From positions 528,715 to 592,714 of the forward strand of contig NZ_LN623542.1 of NCBI RefSeq assembly GCF_000826065.2: a stretch of 64,000 nucleotides of DNA, given 5' to 3'. The notes beneath the pieces are model-generated. The model did no database searches. It had not been told where the DNA came from and saw only the letters and a program-made list of their open reading frames with translations. The position numbers and the translations under genes were made by a program. Within the stretch, counting starts at the first letter, position 1, and every line of letters starts with the position of its first letter. This document shows, piece after piece, positions 25,969 through 34,800 of the stretch. Source of the DNA: Tessaracoccus massiliensis. Its GTDB lineage: Bacteria > Actinomycetota > Actinomycetes > Propionibacteriales > Propionibacteriaceae.

Positions 25969-28622
25969 GCCCTGGACTCCTCGTGCATGGATGAGGCGGC
26001 GTCCACGACGCCGTCGATGGGGAAGCTGGAGAGGTGCTCCACGCTGGCTGCGCCGAGGAGGACGGCGCCGCGTTCGCGGGTGCGGTCGATGAGGTGGATG
26101 AGGGCCTCGTGCGCCGCGCCGGTGGCGGCGCGCTCGGCGGAGTCGATGACCACGACGGTGGCCGCGCGCGTCGCCTCGAGGGCGGTGGCCGGGTCGTCGA
26201 CGTGGGCCAGATCGAGGTAGGTGACCCGGCGGCGGACGCGGGTCGCGGCCCCGGGCAGCAGCGCGCCGGCGACCCGGGCCCGGCCGCCCGTCGTCTCCAG
26301 TCGGCCGCTGAGCGCGAGCAGCGCTCCGGTGCGGGAGCCGACCGGACCGGCGAGGCCCACCACGTCGCCCTGGTCGAGGCGGAAGGTGAGGGGTTCGACG
26401 ATGCCGTCGACGGCCAGTTTGTCGGCGTGCAGGACAGAGCCGTCGCCCGGCCAGTCCTTCAGCGCCATCTCCTTGGAGAGCACCTCGCCCTCCACGTCGA
26501 AGGTGGGCAGGATGCGGTCGAGCCACTTCGGCAGCCACCAGGCGCGGTCGCCCAGCAGGGTCATCACGGCCGGCACCAGCGTCATGCGCACCAGGAACGC
26601 GTCGATCGCGACGCCGACGGCCAGTGCGAACGCGATGGCCTTGATCGCCATCATGCCGGTGGGCACGAAGAAGGCGAACACGGCGAACATGATGATGGCG
26701 GCCGCGGCGACGACGGGGCCGGAGGCGACGAACCCGCTGCGGATCGCGTCAAGCGCACTCTTGCCGTGCACGTACTCCTCGCGGATGCGGCTGACGAGGA
26801 ACACCTCGTAGTCCATGGCCAGGCCGAACAGGATGCCCATCAGCAGAATGGGTAGGAAGGAGATCACCGGCATGGGTCGCTCGATGTTGACGATCTCCTT
26901 GAACCAGCCCTCGTTGAACACCAGCGTGGTGGCGCCGAACGCCGCGCCCACGCTCAACAGGTAGCCCACCGTCGCCTTCACGGGCACCCACACGGAGCGG
27001 AACACCGCGGCCAGCAGCACCAGCGACAGGCCGACGACGAGCAGGCCGAACGGCAGCAGCGCGCGGGTGAGCTTGTCGCTGATGTCGATGCCGATGGCCG
27101 TCATGCCGGTCACGTTGGTGCTGACGCCGTACTTGTCCACCCACTCGTCGTGCCGGTCGATGATGGCGCGCGTGAGGTCTGCGGTCTCCGGGTCGTCCGG
27201 GCCGGTGGTGGGCACCACCTGGATGAGGCCGGTGTCGGCGTTGGGGTTGGGGGTCGACAGCGGCACCGACGCCACCCCGTCCATGGCCTCGATGTCTGCC
27301 TTGAGGTCAGCCATGACGCCCAGGGGATCGGTGGAGCCGATGATGTCGGCCGTGACGACGAGCGGGCCGTTGACGCCCTCGCCGAAGTGCTCGGCCATCA
27401 GGTCGTAGGCGACACGCGCGGGCTGATCCGGCAACTGCTGCCCGGCGTTGGGCAGCGAGACGCGCAGGCCCAGCGTCGGGACGGCGAGGGCGCCGAGCAG
27501 CACGACCACACCGATGATGGTGGGGATGGGGAACCGGGTGGTCACACCCACCCACCAGGCGAACAGCCCGCTCCCTGAGCCGCGCTTGGCCTTCTTCGGC
27601 TTGGGGCGCATGCGTTCGCCCATGAAGCCCATCAGCGCGGGCAGCATGGTCAGCGCCACCACCACCGCCAGCGCCACGCCCAGCGCGGCGAAGATGCCCA
27701 TGACGGTGAGGAACGGGATGTTGGCCACAGCCAGGCCCAGCAGCGCGATGAACACGGTGACGCCGGCGAACACGACGGCGGAGCCGGAGGTGCCGACGGC
27801 GCGGCCGGCCGACTCCTCAGGGTCGAGGCCCTCGCGGAGCAGGTCACGGTGCCGCGAGAGGATGAACAGCGCGTAGTCGATGCCGACGGCGAGGCCCAGC
27901 ATCACTGCGAGCATGGGGGTGGTGGAGTTGATGTCGAAGATGCGCGTCAGCAGCAGCATGATCGCCATCGTGATGCCCACGCCCGTGATGGCGGTCAGCA
28001 GCGGAAGGCCGGCGGCCACCAGCGAGCCCAGCAGGAGCGCCAGCACGATCAGCGCCACCACCAGGCCGATGGCCTCGATGATACTGAGGTGCGGGATCTC
28101 GATGTTGTAGGCCTCGCCGCCCATCGACACGATGCTGCCGGCAGGCAGGTCCGCCTCGAGTTGATCGGCCACCTCGGTGATGGGCGCGAGGTCCTCCTCC
28201 GTGGGGGTCTCGCTGAAGTCGAGGCTGAGCTGGATGAGCGCGGCCTGCCCGTCGTCGGAGATCAGCCCGTCGACGAACTCGTTCCACGGCGAGGTGGCGC
28301 CGTTGTCATCCTGCACCTCGTCCAGTTCGCCGAACTGCGCCACGGCGTCCTCGATGACCGGCTTGTGGTTGTCGACGGTGTCGCCCTCGGGCACGACGAC
28401 CACCGCCATCGCGGACAGCGCCGCCCCTTGTGGGAAGGTGATACGCAGCTTGTCGAGCGCGTCCTGCGAGCGCGACGACGGGATCTCGAAGGCGTTGTTG
28501 AAGGCGCCCATGAAGGCCACCCCGGCGCCGCCTAGGCCCAGCAGAAGGACCAGCCAGATGGCGAGCACGGTGGTGCGACGGCGGTAGCACCATTTACCGA
28601 CGGCGTAGAGCCAGGCTGACAT
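25965..28622 (-). CDS. MMPL-family RND transporter with degenerate ABC-ATPase-like C-terminal domain
   Basis: An 885-residue protein. Residues ~1-730 form the MMPL/RND core: 12 transmembrane helices, two extracytoplasmic domains and the conserved GLAVGIDYALFILSRHR and GLAMDYEVFLVSRIREEY motifs, whose Asp-Tyr pairs carry protons. Such proteins export lipids or small molecules. The last ~150 residues (HADKLAVDGIVEPLTFRLDQ, GDVVGLAGPVGSRTGALLAL, TVVVIDSAER) look like an ABC nucleotide-binding domain in which Walker A lacks its Lys and no LSGGQ is seen. It therefore probably binds or regulates and does not hydrolyse ATP. It heads an operon with the YhgE-like gene and diverges from a TetR regulator. 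Confidence 0.87.
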   Translation of the reverse strand: MSAWLYAVGKWCYRRRTTVLAIWLVLLLGLGGAGVAFMGAFNNAFEIPSSRSQDALDKLRITFPQGAALSAMAVVVVPEGDTVDNHKPVIEDAVAQFGELDEVQDDNGATSPWNEFVDGLISDDGQAALIQLSLDFSETPTEEDLAPITEVADQLEADLPAGSIVSMGGEAYNIEIPHLSIIEAIGLVVALIVLALLLGSLVAAGLPLLTAITGVGITMAIMLLLTRIFDINSTTPMLAVMLGLAVGIDYALFILSRHRDLLREGLDPEESAGRAVGTSGSAVVFAGVTVFIALLGLAVANIPFLTVMGIFAALGVALAVVVALTMLPALMGFMGERMRPKPKKAKRGSGSGLFAWWVGVTTRFPIPTIIGVVVLLGALAVPTLGLRVSLPNAGQQLPDQPARVAYDLMAEHFGEGVNGPLVVTADIIGSTDPLGVMADLKADIEAMDGVASVPLSTPNPNADTGLIQVVPTTGPDDPETADLTRAIIDRHDEWVDKYGVSTNVTGMTAIGIDISDKLTRALLPFGLLVVGLSLVLLAAVFRSVWVPVKATVGYLLSVGAAFGATTLVFNEGWFKEIVNIERPMPVISFLPILLMGILFGLAMDYEVFLVSRIREEYVHGKSALDAIRSGFVASGPVVAAAAIIMFAVFAFFVPTGMMAIKAIAFALAVGVAIDAFLVRMTLVPAVMTLLGDRAWWLPKWLDRILPTFDVEGEVLSKEMALKDWPGDGSVLHADKLAVDGIVEPLTFRLDQGDVVGLAGPVGSRTGALLALSGRLETTGGRARVAGALLPGAATRVRRRVTYLDLAHVDDPATALEATRAATVVVIDSAERAATGAAHEALIHLIDRTRERGAVLLGAASVEHLSSFPIDGVVDAASSMHEESRA

Positions 28623-28685
28623 TGAGTGACCTATCCTTCAAGGGGGTGACCGAGCACAGCAGCTAGTGGCGTGCGGGTTGTGATA

Positions 28686-28699
28686 CAAGTGTGCACTTG
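28686..28699. promoter_or_regulatory. TetR operator candidate
   Basis: CAAGTG-TG-CACTTG is a perfect palindrome in the 94-bp gap between the MMPL start (28622) and the tetR start (28717). The location suits repression of both divergent genes. Confidence 0.65.
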
Positions 28700-28716
28700 A
28701 AAATGTGGAGGCCCAA

Positions 28717-29313
28717 ATGGAGATGCAGGACACGGCCCGCCGTCGTGCCACCCGCGCGCGCCTCGTGGAGGCGGCGATCAACGAGTTCGGGCGCGACGGC
28801 ATCGACGCCACCAGCGTCGAACAACTGTGCGAGGCCGCAGGCTTCACACGGGGCGCCTTCTACTCGAACTTCAGCAGCAAGGACGATCTGTGCATCGCGG
28901 TCGCCCGTCAGGTGGCGGAGGACGTCGCGCAGCGGTTCCGTGGCGTGCTGGCGGACATGCCGGACCGGATCGGGCACGACGACGTGGTCGCCGCGGTCCT
29001 GGGCGTCGGGCAGCTCACCCCTGAACTGCATGCCACGCAGGTGGAGTTGGCGCTGCGCGCCGCGCGCCGCCCGGAGTTCGCCGTTCGCCTGGAGGCCGCC
29101 CGCGAGGATCTGTGGCCGCTCTACGCCGAGGTGTTGGAGCAGGCATCCCAGCGGGCCCACACCCGGCTCATCGTGCCCGTGATGGACATGCTGCAGATCA
29201 TCGAGGCGCTGTACTACTCGCCGCAGCTCATCGGTAAGCAGGAGGAGTCGCTCCGGCTGATCACGCTGGCCACCCGCCACCTCATCGAACCGCTGGAAGG
29301 AACCCGACAGTGA
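28717..29313 (+). CDS. TetR-family transcriptional regulator
   Basis: A 198-residue regulator; ATG 28717 is chosen because GTGGAGG ends five bases upstream. The N-terminal helix-turn-helix is canonical (TRARLVEAAINEFGRDGIDA, CEAAGFTRGAFYSNFSSKDDL). The C-terminal ligand domain is all-helical and unassigned. It diverges from the MMPL/YhgE operon with a perfect palindrome between them, so it most likely represses that export operon and itself. It overlaps the downstream hydrolase gene by four bases (GTGA). Confidence 0.88.
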   Translation: MEMQDTARRRATRARLVEAAINEFGRDGIDATSVEQLCEAAGFTRGAFYSNFSSKDDLCIAVARQVAEDVAQRFRGVLADMPDRIGHDDVVAAVLGVGQLTPELHATQVELALRAARRPEFAVRLEAAREDLWPLYAEVLEQASQRAHTRLIVPVMDMLQIIEALYYSPQLIGKQEESLRLITLATRHLIEPLEGTRQ

Positions 29314-29918
29314 CCGCACGCATCAGCAAGCTCGTCACCGACAACGGAGAGGGCCACGAGAACAACGTGTGGCTGATCGGCAACGACGCGGAGGTCGTCG
29401 TGATCGACCCGGCGCACGACGCCGCTGCCGTCGCCGAAGCGGTGGGCGGCCGCCGGGTCACGCAGATCGTGCTGACCCACGGCCACTGGGATCACGTGGG
29501 CGCCGCGCTGGAGTTCGCGTCCCTGGTGGGCGAACCCCCCATCCGGCTGGGCGAAGCGGACCGCTTCCTGTGGTCTGAACAGCACGGCGACGCGGGCTTC
29601 GTGCCGCTGGCCGACGGCGAGCGCCTGCCGGTGGCGGGCATCGAGTTGGAGGTGCGGCACACCCCCGGGCACACGCCTGGTTCGTCGTCGCTGGTCTCGG
29701 AGGATCTGGGCTGCGTGTTCAGCGGTGACGCCCTCTTCGAGGGCGGCCCCGGCGCCACCCGGTGGGACTATTCGAGCTTCGAGCAGATCATCGCCTCGAT
29801 CACGCAGCGGCTGCTGTCGCTGCCCGACGCGACGGCGGTGCACACCGGCCACGGCCCGTCGACCACCATCGGGGCTGAGCGCCCCGCCCGCGCCGAGTGG
29901 ATCGCCCGCGGCTGGTGA
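29310..29918 (+). CDS. Metallo-beta-lactamase-fold hydrolase (glyoxalase II-like)
   Basis: A 202-residue MBL-fold protein with the metal-binding THGHWDH motif near residue 55, HTPGHTPGS near 115, FSGDALF (bridging Asp) and HTGHGPST near the end. This set fits single-domain hydroxyacylglutathione-hydrolase-like enzymes; in an actinobacterium the substrate would be a mycothiol thioester or similar. It is co-translated with the TetR gene (GTGA overlap). Confidence 0.88.
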   Translation: MTARISKLVTDNGEGHENNVWLIGNDAEVVVIDPAHDAAAVAEAVGGRRVTQIVLTHGHWDHVGAALEFASLVGEPPIRLGEADRFLWSEQHGDAGFVPLADGERLPVAGIELEVRHTPGHTPGSSSLVSEDLGCVFSGDALFEGGPGATRWDYSSFEQIIASITQRLLSLPDATAVHTGHGPSTTIGAERPARAEWIARGW

Positions 29919-29924
29919 ACCCCG

Positions 29925-29972
29925 GTCCCTGAGCGTTCGCCAGCGACGAAGGAGCCAGCGATGCTCAGGGAC
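29925..29972. repeat. Family-D REP-like repeat between convergent genes
   Basis: GGTCCCTGAGCGTTCGCCAG ... CGACGAAGGAGCCAGCG ... GCTCAGGGACC lies between the hydrolase and the response regulator, which are transcribed toward each other; its outer GGTCCCTGAGC and GCTCAGGGACC are inverted and could form a terminator stem. Confidence 0.65.
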
Positions 29973-29975
29973 CAG

Positions 29976-30623
29976 CTAGCGCACGCCGCACTCGAGGGCG
30001 ATCAGCACCAGGTGCACGCGGTCCCGCGCGCCGAGCTTGCTCAGCAGCCGGCCGATGTGGGTCTTCACGGTGCCCTCCGCCATGTACAACCGCTGGGAGA
30101 TCTCCGTGTTGTTCGCCCCGCGGGCGACCTCGCGCAACACCTCGTTCTCCCGCTCGGTGAGCACTTCGAGCCTGCTCTCGGCCGCGGGAGCGGTGCCGGG
30201 CAGCTTGTCCGCGAAATGGGTGAGGAGCCGGCGCGTGGCCGACGGGGCGACCACCGCGTCGCCTGCCGCGACCGACCGGATGGCGCCCAGGAGTTCCTCG
30301 GGGCGGGCATCCTTGAGCAGGAACCCGCTTGCGCCGTTACGGAGGGCGGCGAACACGTAGTCGTCGAGGTCGAAGGTGGTCAGCACCAGCACCTTGGTGT
30401 TGCCGCCCAGCTCTGAGATCTGCCGGGTGGCCTCGGTGCCGTCCATCACGGGCATCCGGATGTCCATCAGCACGACGTCGACTGGGCGGGACCTGACCAT
30501 GTCCACCGCCTGCTGCCCGTTGTCCACCTCGCCGACGGCCTCCATGTCGTCGGCTGAATCGATGAGCATGCGGAATCCGCTGCGCACCAGCGACTGGTCG
30601 TCTGCCAACAGCACCTTGATCAT
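29976..30623 (-). CDS. NarL/LuxR-family response regulator
   Basis: From ATG 30623, sharing one base with the kinase stop (TGATG), the 215-residue protein begins IKVLLADDQSLVRSGFRML. The receiver domain has the phospho-acceptor Asp54 in LMDIRMP and Lys in FLLKDARPEE. The LuxR-type HTH (LTERENEVLREVARGANNTE, EGTVKTHIGRLLSKL) is at the C-terminus. It is the partner of the sensor kinase encoded immediately upstream. The target genes are unknown. Confidence 0.92.
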   Translation of the reverse strand: MIKVLLADDQSLVRSGFRMLIDSADDMEAVGEVDNGQQAVDMVRSRPVDVVLMDIRMPVMDGTEATRQISELGGNTKVLVLTTFDLDDYVFAALRNGASGFLLKDARPEELLGAIRSVAAGDAVVAPSATRRLLTHFADKLPGTAPAAESRLEVLTERENEVLREVARGANNTEISQRLYMAEGTVKTHIGRLLSKLGARDRVHLVLIALECGVR

Positions 30624-31828
30624 CAGTTCTCCCTCAGCCAACTCGCACCGATACGGCTCGGCATGGGCAGCCGGGCCTTCACCTCATATCCTCCACCCGC
30701 GCGGGGTCCGGCGGAGATCTCGCCGCCCATCGCCGTGACGCGCTCGCGCATTCCCCGCACCCCGGACCCCTGCCCGTCCGTGGAGGCGAGGGAGCCCACG
30801 CCGTCGTCGCGCACGAGGATCTCGATCCCGTCGACGTCGTAGGTGACCCGGACGGTGGCGCGCGCCGTCGTGCCCGCGTGTTTGAGGAAGTTCGTCACGG
30901 CCTCCTGCACGACACGGTAGGCGGCCAGGCCCAACGACTCCGGCACCAGGGGCGGCTCGCCGCGGACCTCCAGCGAGACCCGGTCCCCGGCCCCTTCCAC
31001 CAGCGTCGGGATCTGGGCCAGGGTGGGTGCGGGGCCGAACTGCGGGGATTTCTCATCGCCCCGCATGAGCGCGACGATGCGGCGGACCTCGGCGATGGAC
31101 TTGCGGCCCGTCTCCGCGATGACGCCGAGGGCCTCAACCGCGGCCTCCGGGCGCTTGGCGGTCAGCGCCTTGGCGCCCTCGGCCTGCACCACGATGATCG
31201 ACAGTGAGTGGGCCAGTACGTCGTGCAGTTCCTGCGCCACCTGGGTGCGGGCCCTGCCCTCGGCGAGCTGGATCTCCTGCTCGGAGTGCTTCTGCGCCGC
31301 GATGAACCGTTCTGTGACGATCTCCCGGTCGAGCGCCTCGGCGAGCCTCAGTTGGCGCTGGAGGCGGCCCCAGAGGTAGGCCAGGCCCACGATCGTCAGG
31401 CACAGCACCACGAGCAGCGACGTGCCCAGGAAGCGGTACTGCTCCGGCAGCGCGGTGGTCCAGCTCGCCGGCCCGGCGATGGAGCCGGCGATGGCGAACA
31501 GGAGCACGAAGAAACCTGCGAAGAGCCGTTGATAGCGGCCCACGCTGTAGATCACCAGCGGCACTGCCAGCAGCGCTGGGAGCGGCACGCCGAGCGTGAG
31601 CACCATGCCGACACCCGCCCCGGCGAGCAGGGTCAGCGCGAGCAGCGGGACGAGCCGGCGGAAGACCAGCGCCGCGCACATCAGCAGCGTCCAGCCGAAC
31701 GCGGGCCAGAAGAAGTCAGCCCGGCCCACAGCCAGCAGCGGCACCGTCGTGCCCAGCAGGCAGGCCAACGCCAGGGCACCGTCCTTGAGGAAGGTGCGCC
31801 CGTCGCGCGATTGCCGGAACTTGCCCAT
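30623..31828 (-). CDS. Sensor histidine kinase, HisKA_3 (NarL-type partner)
   Basis: A 401-residue membrane kinase: N-terminal hydrophobic region with about five or six helices (to ~residue 150), a linker coiled coil, the dimerisation/phosphotransfer segment QELHDVLAHSLSIIVVQAEG with His202, and a C-terminal GHKL ATPase domain (EAVTNFLKHA as N-box, VRDDGVGS, GSGVRGMRERV). There is no separate extracellular sensor, so it likely senses membrane or envelope state. It forms a coupled operon with the response regulator. Confidence 0.92.
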   Translation of the reverse strand: MGKFRQSRDGRTFLKDGALALACLLGTTVPLLAVGRADFFWPAFGWTLLMCAALVFRRLVPLLALTLLAGAGVGMVLTLGVPLPALLAVPLVIYSVGRYQRLFAGFFVLLFAIAGSIAGPASWTTALPEQYRFLGTSLLVVLCLTIVGLAYLWGRLQRQLRLAEALDREIVTERFIAAQKHSEQEIQLAEGRARTQVAQELHDVLAHSLSIIVVQAEGAKALTAKRPEAAVEALGVIAETGRKSIAEVRRIVALMRGDEKSPQFGPAPTLAQIPTLVEGAGDRVSLEVRGEPPLVPESLGLAAYRVVQEAVTNFLKHAGTTARATVRVTYDVDGIEILVRDDGVGSLASTDGQGSGVRGMRERVTAMGGEISAGPRAGGGYEVKARLPMPSRIGASWLREN

Positions 31829-31922
31829 CGTGCTGTCAGACTAGGCCCTGGGAGCCCGCAATGCCGTCAGACCGTGGGCGCTGATCGACCGGCCCGCGGT
31901 CTGACCCGGGTAGATTGGGAGC

Positions 31923-32042
31923 ATGATGCGCAAGCTGTTGTGGTTGATCGGCCTCGTCGCCCTGAGTTCCGTGGTGGTAGCCGTGGTGGACCGTCAGAAG
32001 GCCGAGCGGCGCCGTCAACTCTGGGCCGAGGCCACAGACTGA
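31923..32042 (+). CDS. DLW-39-like small membrane protein
   Basis: A 39-codon frame beginning with two ATGs: MMRKLLWLIGLVALSS, one membrane helix, then a basic stretch and the ending QLWAEATD. Length, single helix and C-terminal LWAEATD match the DLW-39 family of tiny actinobacterial proteins, although the usual Asp before Leu-Trp is Gln here. It follows a 94-bp gap after the divergent kinase start. Its stop codon directly abuts the stop of the convergent MFS gene. Function unknown; in other actinobacteria the gene is typically near gyrA/tRNA-Ile, here about 31 kb from that point. Confidence 0.72.
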   Translation: MMRKLLWLIGLVALSSVVVAVVDRQKAERRRQLWAEATD

Positions 32043-33407
32043 CTACATGTGACGCTCAGGCGGCGGTGAGGCCCCGGTGCCGCGTTCGAAAGCGGCGTGA
32101 CCCAGCCTGCGGGCCGCTGCGGAGAGCCAGGCGGCGCACGCCAGGTAGCCGGCGGCGATACCCAGGAAGGCCACCATGCTGAGGCCGGTGGGCGGCAGCA
32201 CGAACGCCGCCAGCACGCCGGCCGTGACGAAGGCGCCGTTGAAACCCATGTCGTAGAACGTGAACACCCGGCCCTTGAACTGCTCGCCGACGTGGGCCTG
32301 AACGATGGTGTCGACGCAGATCTTGAAGGACTGCACCGCCAGGCCCACGAAGAAGCTCGTGACGAAGATCACCAGCTTCGAGGTGGTCAGGGCGATCACG
32401 ACGGAGGATGCCGCGCCCAGCACGAGCAGGCCGATCGCAGTGCGGCGCAGGCCCCACGGCCGCACCAGCACCGGAACCAGCGGGGCGGACAGGATGAAGC
32501 CCGCGCCCGTGGCCAGGCCCCAGACCGCCAGGTCCGCGAGCGCCAGTTCCGGCTTGTCCGCCGGGTGCCACAGGTGCCTGGCCGCGAGGATGACCGCCAC
32601 GCTGAGCAGCCCGAACAGCAGACGCGTGACGGCCATCTGCAGCAGCGCGATCAGAGCGACGGGGCGGGTGCGCAGGTGTCGCGCAGCCTCCGCCAATCCG
32701 GCCACGACGTCCCCCGCGGTTTCGACACTGCTCGCTGCGCTCGCCGGCTCAACCCACGGGGCGGTGGGGCCGAGGGCCGCGGGGGCGAATCCGCGGCACG
32801 TCCACACCGAGCCCAGGAACAGCACGGCGGCCAGCCCGAAGACCAGCGAATCCGCCTGGTGGGCCGCCAGCACGCCGTCGAACCCGAAGCGGACGGCCAC
32901 CCCGACGATGGCGCCGATCACCACGCCGAGCGGACCCACCGTCGGGAGGATCGACGAGGCGGTGAGGTACTCGTCATCCTCGACGGTGTGCTGCAGGCCG
33001 GCCGAGAGCCCGGCCAGCATGAACCGGTTGACGCTCATCGCGATCAGCAGGGCGCCGAAGAGGACGATGGACCAGACCCCCGTCGTGGCGCCGGTGAAGA
33101 TGATCACCCCGATGACCACGGAGAGGGCCGCCCTGGTGAGATCCGAGTAGAGCGCCACGTTGCGGCGGGACCAACGGTCCAGCAGCGGCGAGGCGAACGG
33201 GCCGATGACGGTGAACGGCAGCAGGGTCAGCGCCAGTACGCCGGCGATCGCCCAGGCGTTGGGTTGGCTCTGCGGTGAGAACAGGATGTAGGACGCCATG
33301 CCCACCTGGAGCGTGCCGTCGGCGGCCTGGCTCAGCAGCCTGAGCGTCAGGAGCCGGCGGAACGCCGCATGCCGCCAGAGGCGCTTCAGCGCTCCGAGAA
33401 CCCCCAT
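32043..33407 (-). CDS. MFS transporter
   Basis: A 454-residue 12-TM permease-type protein (LLSQAADGTLQVGMASYILF at the start, LLDRWSRRNVALYSDLTRAA as the motif A loop). The gene starts three bases after terC. Its central cytoplasmic loop contains PWVEPASAASSVETAGD, encoded by a family-D repeat (32719-32754), a sign of in-frame repeat insertion where length is tolerated. Substrate unknown. Confidence 0.85.
   Translation of the reverse strand: MGVLGALKRLWRHAAFRRLLTLRLLSQAADGTLQVGMASYILFSPQSQPNAWAIAGVLALTLLPFTVIGPFASPLLDRWSRRNVALYSDLTRAALSVVIGVIIFTGATTGVWSIVLFGALLIAMSVNRFMLAGLSAGLQHTVEDDEYLTASSILPTVGPLGVVIGAIVGVAVRFGFDGVLAAHQADSLVFGLAAVLFLGSVWTCRGFAPAALGPTAPWVEPASAASSVETAGDVVAGLAEAARHLRTRPVALIALLQMAVTRLLFGLLSVAVILAARHLWHPADKPELALADLAVWGLATGAGFILSAPLVPVLVRPWGLRRTAIGLLVLGAASSVVIALTTSKLVIFVTSFFVGLAVQSFKICVDTIVQAHVGEQFKGRVFTFYDMGFNGAFVTAGVLAAFVLPPTGLSMVAFLGIAAGYLACAAWLSAAARRLGHAAFERGTGASPPPERHM
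32719..32754. repeat. Family-D repeat inside the MFS gene
   Basis: GTTTCGACACTGCTCGCTGC...GCTCGCCGGCTCAACC is the same sequence type as the intergenic repeat at 47780-47820 but is read in frame in the MFS loop. Confidence 0.75.
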
Positions 33408-33410
33408 GGG

Positions 33411-34601
33411 TCAGCCGTGCCGCATGCTGGCACGCAGCGCGTGGGCCTTCTGCACCGCCTCGTAGGTGCCGGTCTCGTCCATCAGTTCGGTGACCTTGTC
33501 CTGGTCGAGCGTCTTCAGGCGCTCGGCCGCACGCAGCATGTCCTGGTAGGTGGCCTCATGGTCTGCCTCAGAGCCGTGGTACTCGGTGTGGAGGTAGCTG
33601 ATGGCGTGGCGCTCGACGTTGCGCACCGCCGTCTTGATCTTGCCGGTGGGGCTGAGCAGCGACGCGACGACGGTGACGGCGAGGGAGACGATGATGACGA
33701 TCAGTGAGTGGGCGATCCCGATCTCGAACACGGGAACCGGGTCGCCGCCGTTGATGAACGGGAGCTGGTTCTCGTGGAGGGCGTGGAGGATGAGCTTCAC
33801 ACCGATGAAGCCGAGGATGAACGCCAGGCCGTAATTGAGGTAGACGAGGCGGTCCAGCAGGCCGTCGATGAGGAAGTACAGCTGGCGAAGCCCCATCAGT
33901 GAGAACGCGGTGGCGGTGAACACGATGAACACGTTCTGGGTGAGGCCGTAGATGGCCGGGATGGAGTCGAGCGCGAAGAGGATGTCGGTGCCGCCGATGG
34001 CCACCATGACCAGCAGCATCGGGGTGAGGACGCGCTTGCCGTTCTCGTAGGTGAACAGCTTGTCGCCGTCGTAGTGGTCTGTGGTGTGGAGGTACTTCTT
34101 GGCCAGGCGGATGATGAAGTTGTCCGCCTCGTCGTCGCCCTCCTTCTCCGGGGCGAGCAGTTTGCCCGCCGTGATGATGAGGATCAGGCCGAAGAGGTAG
34201 AAGGCCCAGGAGAAGTTGTCGATGATCGCCTTGCCGGCGAAGATGAAGCCGGTGCGGGCGATGAGGGCGAACACGATGCCGAACAGCAGCACCTTCTGCT
34301 GGTCTTCGCGGGGCACGGCGAAGCTGGAGATGATGATGAGGAAGACGAACAGGTTGTCGACGCTCAACGCCTTCTCTGTGATGTAGCCGCCGAAGTATTC
34401 GGCGCCCATCTGCGCGCCGCCGAAGACCCACACCAGCACGCCGAAGAGCAGGGCGAGGCCCACGTAGATGGCCGACCAGACGGCGGCCTCCTTCAGCGTC
34501 GGGACGTGCGCCTTACGAACGTGGAAGATGAAGTCGAACGCGAGCAGTCCGAGGATCACGACGATGGTGATTCCCCACACCCACAGTGGAACGTTGGTCA
34601 T
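33411..34601 (-). CDS. TerC-family membrane protein (TerC/Alx-like)
   Basis: ATG 34601 gives 396 residues; the frame is open further upstream but that part is not TerC-like. The protein has ~9 helices with the conserved acidic segments FGGYITEKALSVDNLFVFLI and GGTDILFALDSIPAIYGLT, hallmarks of TerC/Alx. Family members act in Mn2+ export or in metalation of secreted proteins. A ~90-residue C-terminal helical tail (EADHEATYQDMLRAAERLKT) extends beyond the membrane part. Possibly co-transcribed with the downstream MFS gene. Confidence 0.92.
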   Translation of the reverse strand: MTNVPLWVWGITIVVILGLLAFDFIFHVRKAHVPTLKEAAVWSAIYVGLALLFGVLVWVFGGAQMGAEYFGGYITEKALSVDNLFVFLIIISSFAVPREDQQKVLLFGIVFALIARTGFIFAGKAIIDNFSWAFYLFGLILIITAGKLLAPEKEGDDEADNFIIRLAKKYLHTTDHYDGDKLFTYENGKRVLTPMLLVMVAIGGTDILFALDSIPAIYGLTQNVFIVFTATAFSLMGLRQLYFLIDGLLDRLVYLNYGLAFILGFIGVKLILHALHENQLPFINGGDPVPVFEIGIAHSLIVIIVSLAVTVVASLLSPTGKIKTAVRNVERHAISYLHTEYHGSEADHEATYQDMLRAAERLKTLDQDKVTELMDETGTYEAVQKAHALRASMRHG

Positions 34602-34800
34602 TCGGCATACTCCTAGCCAGTGATACGGGGGCTTGGTGCGCCACCGGTACCCTTCAGGGCCAACGTCGATGACCCGGCAAGTGTACCCCCGCCTCGGGCG
34701 CACCCAGAAAATGGCGGGCGGGCCCGGCCGCCTGGCGCGCCACTGCGGGGAACTGTCGGGGGCTGAAGGTAGCCTGGGACACCGATACAAGGAGGCTCCC

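Noticed and set aside
22855-26538. Extended start of the YhgE-like gene (570 bp further upstream)
   Set aside because: The extension is Arg/Pro/Gly-rich antisense-frame sequence over the MMPL gene; ATG 25968 overlaps the MMPL stop and begins a normal membrane helix.
34602-34790. Possible yybP-ykoY (Mn2+) riboswitch upstream of terC
   Set aside because: The minus-strand leader is GC-rich and can fold, but I could not find the conserved loop sequences of that class; not claimed.
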